Made by a program: the position numbers and the translations under genes. From the NCBI GenBank assembly GCA_022640795.1, contig JALCCK010000021.1:1-43197 (forward strand): a stretch of 43,197 bases of DNA, written 5' to 3'. This document shows positions 39,651 through 43,197 of the stretch, in pieces. The stretch is from Treponema sp. (GTDB lineage Bacteria; Spirochaetota; Spirochaetia; Treponematales; Treponemataceae). The notes under the pieces were generated by a model, which saw only the letters and a program-made list of their open reading frames with translations, was not told where the DNA came from and ran no database searches. The first letter of the stretch is position 1. Every line of letters begins with the position of its first letter.

Positions 39651-40217
39651 ATCAGCGGCGGAAACCTGCTGCAGAATTTCATCAAAACTGACGGGCCGAT
39701 AACCGGTTACCTCGACGCTTACGTTAAATGCATGCGGTTGCGCAGCCATAATTTCGTAATCGCGACAGACAGTCTCATCGTGCATGTGTCCGTAAATATG
39801 AATACCGCCTTTATTCCGGCGGTACCAGTTTAATACCGGATAATGATACAATTGTATCCATCTTTTCTGCAGCAGAAACGTTTTACTTTCCTGTACGGAT
39901 TCAAAAAAACCGGTAAAATCAGGATTGTCACGATACTCATAATCGTGATTTCCCAGAATAAGCTGTTTATGCCCGGAAAGAAGGCCGACCGTCGCATTCA
40001 TATACGAAAAGAGTTCTGCGGCAAAAGCTGCCTTCGAAATTGTTTCCGGCCGGACAATGACATCGCCAAGAATATAGAGCGTATCGGATGGCTGCACGTA
40101 CTGATTATTCCGGCTGATAATAAAAGAATTCATTTCTTCAACCGTTCCGAACTGATCCCTGCTTCGAATCCGGGCAAGTTCGTGATAAAAATGATAATCT
40201 GAAATAAACCACGTCAT
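39621..40217 (-). CDS. Calcineurin-like metallophosphoesterase
   Basis: The 198-residue protein has the metal ligands of the calcineurin-like fold: FISDYHFYH at residues 4-12 (DxH), LGDV near 50, GNHDYEY near 88 and HIYGHMHD near 142. This small type often hydrolyses cyclic or mononucleotide phosphoesters; the substrate is unknown. It overlaps the exporter operon end tail-to-tail by 30 bases. No terminator is seen on either strand there. Confidence 0.88.
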   Translation of the reverse strand: MTWFISDYHFYHELARIRSRDQFGTVEEMNSFIISRNNQYVQPSDTLYILGDVIVRPETISKAAFAAELFSYMNATVGLLSGHKQLILGNHDYEYRDNPDFTGFFESVQESKTFLLQKRWIQLYHYPVLNWYRRNKGGIHIYGHMHDETVCRDYEIMAAQPHAFNVSVEVTGYRPVSFDEILQQVSAADSAARARIMF

Positions 40218-40274
40218 AGCGGCTCTATAAAACAGCAGACAGTTATGAAACTGCAGGTCTCCGGTTCACAGAAC

Positions 40275-40580
40275 TCAGACGGCAGCGGGACCTTCACGAT
40301 ACTCAGTCAAAGTCCAGTGTTCCGGTTCAGGCTGTACTGCAAGCAGCGAATCTATCTTCTGCCTGAGTTCCCTGAAAACACCGGTCCGCATAAATCTTTC
40401 TGCAGCGGATTTTTCCGTCCATGTACCGATTGCCAGTGCAGCAGGAGCAGATTCAAGCAATTGCATTCGTACCATACCTTCTGCCGTTGCAGCCTTTCCC
40501 AGCACCAGCTCTTTCCAGAGCCTGCATCCTTCCTCAAACCCGTCCGGTTTGAAAACATATTTCATCGTTGCGGTATACAT
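40275..40580 (-). CDS. Small dimeric alpha/beta-barrel protein (ABM-like)
   Basis: The product of about 101 residues resembles single-domain ferredoxin-like barrel proteins: an opening strand MKYVFKPDGFEEGC, helix, ALAIGTWTEKSAAERFM and a final WTLTEYREG. Such proteins include antibiotic-biosynthesis monooxygenases and heme- or small-molecule-binding proteins without clear catalysis. The start is uncertain: ATG at 40580 is used, ATG at 40565 and 40601 are alternatives, and none has a good ribosome site. It lies 57 bases upstream of the phosphoesterase gene on the same strand. Confidence 0.6.
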   Translation of the reverse strand: MYTATMKYVFKPDGFEEGCRLWKELVLGKAATAEGMVRMQLLESAPAALAIGTWTEKSAAERFMRTGVFRELRQKIDSLLAVQPEPEHWTLTEYREGPAAV

Positions 40581-40619
40581 GTCTTCAGTATACGGTGACA
40601 TCCGGGAGATGTCCAGCAA

Positions 40620-40913
40620 AAGTACTACGGGACGACATTTCCGTTCTTTCAGAACTATAACATTCTGTTTTATATACAGAATATCCTGAAGGTTCTTTCC
40701 TCAAAAAAACAATTAAGTTATACTAAAATTCATTTTAAAAGAACCGCTGGAAATTTATAATAAACTGATCTAGTGTTTTTTTGTGAAACCTCAAAGAAGT
40801 TTTTACGGCAGGCACACGCCAAAACAGGAACCATCATAGCAGGTCACCGTTCTTTATATCATTTTATTACAGTTCCAAAGTAAACTCTCTTTTTGAAATT
40901 TCATGAGGTACGT
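40620..40913. other. Intergenic region with two inverted repeats before the MFS gene
   Basis: ATTCTGT (40662-40668) and ACAGAAT (40676-40682) form a stem with a 7-base loop. GGTTCTTT (40691-40698) and AAAGAACC (40738-40745) form a longer-range pair around an AT-rich stretch that includes TATACT. No gene or tRNA is seen. Confidence 0.45.
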
Positions 40914-42125
40914 ATGAGTGTAAATTGGCACAGAAATCTCTGGCTCATCTGGGTCGCACAGGTTCTCAGTCTGTCCGGATTCAATTTCGGATTACCGTTT
41001 CTCCCCTATTTTATTCAGGAGCTCGGAGTGACTGATCCCGACCGGCTGAATCTTTGGACTGGTATTCTATCCAGCGCGCCGGCCGTTACTATGGGAATAA
41101 TGGCTCCGGTCTGGGGATACATTGCAGACAGATGGGGCAAAAAAATTATGCTGCTGCGGGCCATGTTCTGTGGGTCCATTATCCTTACCGCCATGAGCTT
41201 CTCGCATTCTGTCTATACAGTAGTAATCCTGCGAATCGTGCAGGGGCTGCTCACCGGAACCATGACGGCAGCTGCAACACTCGTAACGGCCGGAACTCCC
41301 AAAAACAGATTAAGTTACGCACTGGGAATACTTGCATCATCAAGTTTTATCGGAATCTCTATCGGCCCGCTGTTCGGTGGTATTGCGGCGGAATTTATCG
41401 GATACCGTCCCAGCTTTCTCATCGGCGGAATCATTCTGGCTGCCGGATTCTTTCTGGTTCTCTTTGCAGTCCGCGAAGTAAAAACGGAAGATCATACTGA
41501 AGAAGAGCTGCCTGAAAAAACCGGGAATAAAAAAGCGGATAAAAAACTGATTTCCGTCTCTGTTGCGGGAGCACTGCTGATGCTTTTCCTTTTGCGCTTT
41601 TCACGGGTGCTTCCGATTCCCTTTATCCCGCTCTATGTTCAGGATCTGCTCGGAACGATTAAAGGGTCCGCCTCTACGACAGGCATAATCTCTTTCGCCA
41701 GAGGAGCCGTAACGGCCCTCGCTTCGGCGACTATCGTGCGGCTGGGAGACCGTTACGACAGAACAGGACTGGTAGCTATTCTGGCAGCAATTGCGACAGT
41801 TGTCAGCATTCCGATCGGACTGGTTCACGGCTTGTGGGGATTTTCAGCCCTGTTTGTGCTGGCAACCTTTTTTCTGGGAGGAATAGAGCCGCTGCTGCAA
41901 TCGGAAATAATCAGTAAAGTTCCGGGTACAAAACAGGGACTGATATTCGGTATTCAGACGACGGTCGGAAATCTCGGATGGTTTTTTGCACCTATGGCCG
42001 GTTCTCTCATCAGTATAAAATTCGGAATTCCGGCAGTCTTTTTCTCCATGTTTATATTTCTGGCTGTGGCTACAGCCGTTTCTCTGCTGATCAGACTGTT
42101 TATTCACCGGAAACAGAGCCAGTAG
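40914..42125 (+). CDS. MFS efflux pump (multidrug/TetA-like, DHA1)
   Basis: The 403-residue protein has about 12 membrane segments. The 2-3 loop reads GYIADRWGKKIMLLRAM, a standard MFS motif A, and helix 5 has GILASSSFIGISIGPLFGG, the motif C of drug exporters. An acidic and basic central loop (EDHTEEELPEKTGNKKADKK) separates the halves. It should be a proton-driven exporter of hydrophobic compounds. GAGG precedes the ATG at 40914; a seven-codon extension upstream lacks a site. Confidence 0.88.
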   Translation: MSVNWHRNLWLIWVAQVLSLSGFNFGLPFLPYFIQELGVTDPDRLNLWTGILSSAPAVTMGIMAPVWGYIADRWGKKIMLLRAMFCGSIILTAMSFSHSVYTVVILRIVQGLLTGTMTAAATLVTAGTPKNRLSYALGILASSSFIGISIGPLFGGIAAEFIGYRPSFLIGGIILAAGFFLVLFAVREVKTEDHTEEELPEKTGNKKADKKLISVSVAGALLMLFLLRFSRVLPIPFIPLYVQDLLGTIKGSASTTGIISFARGAVTALASATIVRLGDRYDRTGLVAILAAIATVVSIPIGLVHGLWGFSALFVLATFFLGGIEPLLQSEIISKVPGTKQGLIFGIQTTVGNLGWFFAPMAGSLISIKFGIPAVFFSMFIFLAVATAVSLLIRLFIHRKQSQ

Positions 42126-42158
42126 TACAACTGTTGATTTTTTCTCACAAACGTAAAA

Positions 42159-42431
42159 CTAATAGCGGATTTTAAAAGATTTCTCTTTGGGATCAAGCGG
42201 CAACGCTACAGAACGGACAGCATCAATACTGATATACGGACTCTGTTCTATTATTTTCACGACAGTGCTGAGCGCATTCTGTTCACCCTGAACTTCCATC
42301 GTCACGCTTCCGTCGTATTCGTTGCGTACCCATCCGGTAAGTCCAAGAGAAACCGCCGCATGGGAAGCGTGGAACCGGAAACCGACGCCCTGTACAGAAC
42401 CGGTAAAACTGTATTGTATTCTCTGTTTCAT
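42159..42431 (-). CDS. acyP: Acylphosphatase
   Basis: The 90-residue enzyme hydrolyses acyl phosphates. It shows the active-site loop GSVQGVGFRF (residues 11-20, catalytic Arg) and GWVRNEYDGSV with the catalytic Asn (near residue 37). Length is the family norm. The ATG at 42431 follows GGTGG; an in-frame ATG 17 codons upstream would add an unrelated Pro/Gly-rich tail. It converges on the MFS gene with a 33-base gap. Confidence 0.93.
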   Translation of the reverse strand: MKQRIQYSFTGSVQGVGFRFHASHAAVSLGLTGWVRNEYDGSVTMEVQGEQNALSTVVKIIEQSPYISIDAVRSVALPLDPKEKSFKIRY

Positions 42432-42592
42432 TCGTCCACCGTCAGGCTGCCCGGAAAACCGCGAAGTCGGCACCGTTTTCAAACAGCCTGTCGTTTCAGT
42501 ATATGGCTATCCTTTTTGAATGTCCAGAAAGAATTCCGTACCTGCAGTATGTAAAACGCTGAAAATAGTATAACTTCTTATACCTGAGATAG

Positions 42593-42937
42593 TTACAGCC
42601 TGATATTATTGATAATCGTCAGAATAGCCTTGGCTGCGTCCGCCGGCATATTTTCCAGCCGTTCAATCACCGGCAGATAATGTGAGATCAGTTCCTGTTT
42701 TTGATGGATATCTGAAATATCCTGTTCGGAAACCATTGCATCACTGCCGCAAAGCAGACTCTCAAGCGAAACACCAAGTACTTTTGATATCCGCAGCGCA
42801 AGATCAGCAGCAGGCATTCCACTTCGCTTTAACCCGGTTGAAATCGTATTAACAGAGAAATGTGCAGCAGACGCCAGTTCTTTTCTGCTGATTCCCCTGT
42901 ATTTGCATTCCTTTTCAACATTTTTCCAAAAACCCAT
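42593..42937 (-). CDS. XRE-family helix-turn-helix regulator
   Basis: The 114-residue protein has an N-terminal Cro/C1-type HTH (residues 6-62: KYRGISRKELASAAHFSVNT with ISKVLGVSLESLL) and a C-terminal helical dimerisation part ending AKAILTIINNI. Small regulators of this build are common in Treponema. It has no Shine-Dalgarno site, so the message may be leaderless. It is divergent to the probable nhaA gene, with two similar dyad-like sites in the shared promoter region. Confidence 0.85.
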   Translation of the reverse strand: MGFWKNVEKECKYRGISRKELASAAHFSVNTISTGLKRSGMPAADLALRISKVLGVSLESLLCGSDAMVSEQDISDIHQKQELISHYLPVIERLENMPADAAKAILTIINNIRL

Positions 42938-42946
42938 ATGAAATAA

Positions 42947-42966
42947 ATATCACAAGTGCGACATAT
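42947..42966. promoter_or_regulatory. Candidate XRE operator O1
   Basis: ATATCACAAGTGCGACATAT matches O2 (43019-43038) at 16 of 20 bases. It begins ten bases from the XRE start codon, a position suited to autoregulation. Confidence 0.5.
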
Positions 42967-42981
42967 ATTCTTGAATATATG
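42962..42981. promoter_or_regulatory. 20-bp dyad between the XRE gene and probable nhaA
   Basis: CATATATTC and GAATATATG are perfect inverted arms around TT. It overlaps O1 and ends just before the -35 element of the plus-strand promoter, so it may be a second regulator site. Confidence 0.5.
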
Positions 42982-42985
42982 CTTA

Positions 42986-43014
42986 TTGCGTTTTTATTTT
43001 TTGCGTAGTATACT
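42986..43014 (+). promoter_or_regulatory. Promoter of the probable nhaA gene
   Basis: TTGCGT (42986-42991) and TATACT (43009-43014) are 17 bases apart; the predicted start near 43021 falls inside O2, giving a leader of about 100 bases. Confidence 0.6.
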
Positions 43015-43018
43015 ACCA

Positions 43019-43038
43019 ATATCACAATTGCAATATTT
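43019..43038. promoter_or_regulatory. Candidate XRE operator O2
   Basis: ATATCACAATTGCAATATTT is a near palindrome centred on CAATTG, 72 bases from O1 centre to centre (about seven helical turns). It covers the predicted transcription start of the probable nhaA gene. Confidence 0.5.
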
Positions 43039-43122
43039 ACACAAAAAAAATAAGCGACTGCAAACACAGTAGTAACAGGATCAATAAATTCAAAATGTAA
43101 AATAACACGAGCGGAGCGTTAC

Positions 43123-43197
43123 ATGCCTGTCAGAAATGATTACCATAAGTTTCTTGATTCTGCTTCAAGCGGGATTGTCGTTCTGGTACCGGTCTGC
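43123..43197 (+). CDS. Probable Na+/H+ antiporter NhaA, N-terminal fragment (cut by window end)
   Basis: Only 25 codons are visible: an amphipathic start with HKFLDSASSGIVVLV, which resembles the first helix of NhaA antiporters (phe-x-x-x-x-SGI-hydrophobic). GGAG at 43113-43116 precedes the ATG by six bases. The identification rests on a short fragment and is tentative. The gene runs off the right edge of the window. Confidence 0.4.
   Translation, partial: MPVRNDYHKFLDSASSGIVVLVPVC

Overview
The window reads as chromosomal DNA of an anaerobic host-associated or gut-type bacterium, most likely a spirochaete of the Treponema group. Pointers are strong GGAGG ribosome sites, an AlaTrpAla-GlyGlyGln type signal peptide on a family 1 sugar-binding protein, a stand-alone AICAR transformylase, class III ribonucleotide reductase, a reverse rubrerythrin with PerR, and many ABC importers. 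This placement is an inference from gene content. No rRNA, tRNA, CRISPR array or intact insertion sequence was found.

Layout: (1) 1-3.7 kb: small PQ-loop membrane protein, a GDSL-like protein that has lost its catalytic residues, a GPH-type sugar symporter, and purH (transformylase half only). (2) 3.9-11.4 kb, plus strand: a Dpp/Opp-type importer operon (binding lipoprotein, two permeases, two ATPases) with an amidohydrolase in the middle, behind a structured leader with an early terminator-like hairpin. (3) 11.4-11.8 kb: five tandem 23-bp repeats. (4) 11.8-16.6 kb, minus strand: a five-gene operon for an iron-sulfur/FAD amino-acid or opine dehydrogenase complex plus an ornithine-cyclodeaminase-family protein. 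Its leader carries a 162-bp palindrome-rich element flanked by 8-bp direct repeats. A divergent AraC regulator follows. (5) 17.6-21.9 kb: PerR and rubrerythrin, a NUDIX hydrolase, a radical SAM protein, Tag glycosylase, and a LysR regulator. (6) 22.1-23.8 kb: decayed SDR and MATE genes ending in an intact exported flavodoxin-like gene. (7) 23.9-27.5 kb: nrdD-nrdG with tandem NrdR boxes, then a ferredoxin-like protein behind a perfect palindrome. (8) 27.6-34.7 kb: a fructoside locus (LacI regulator, GH32 enzyme, decayed second GH32-like gene, Lpl-type sugar importer) with a 52-bp near-perfect palindrome upstream. (9) 34.7-43.2 kb: dioxygenase-like protein and thymidine kinase, shikimate kinase, a three-gene ABC-2 exporter, a phosphoesterase, a small barrel protein, an MFS pump, acylphosphatase, an XRE regulator, and the start of a probable nhaA.

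The strongest candidate for an undescribed system is the converging pair of operons at 3.9-16.6 kb. A peptide/opine-type importer with a built-in amidohydrolase faces a proline/opine-dehydrogenase-like complex plus an OCD-family protein. Together they look like uptake, deacylation and oxidation of an N-substituted amino acid. The substrate cannot be read from sequence. Two leaders in this region (3941 and 16695) also share a near-identical hairpin next to a terminator, which suggests a common RNA-level control.
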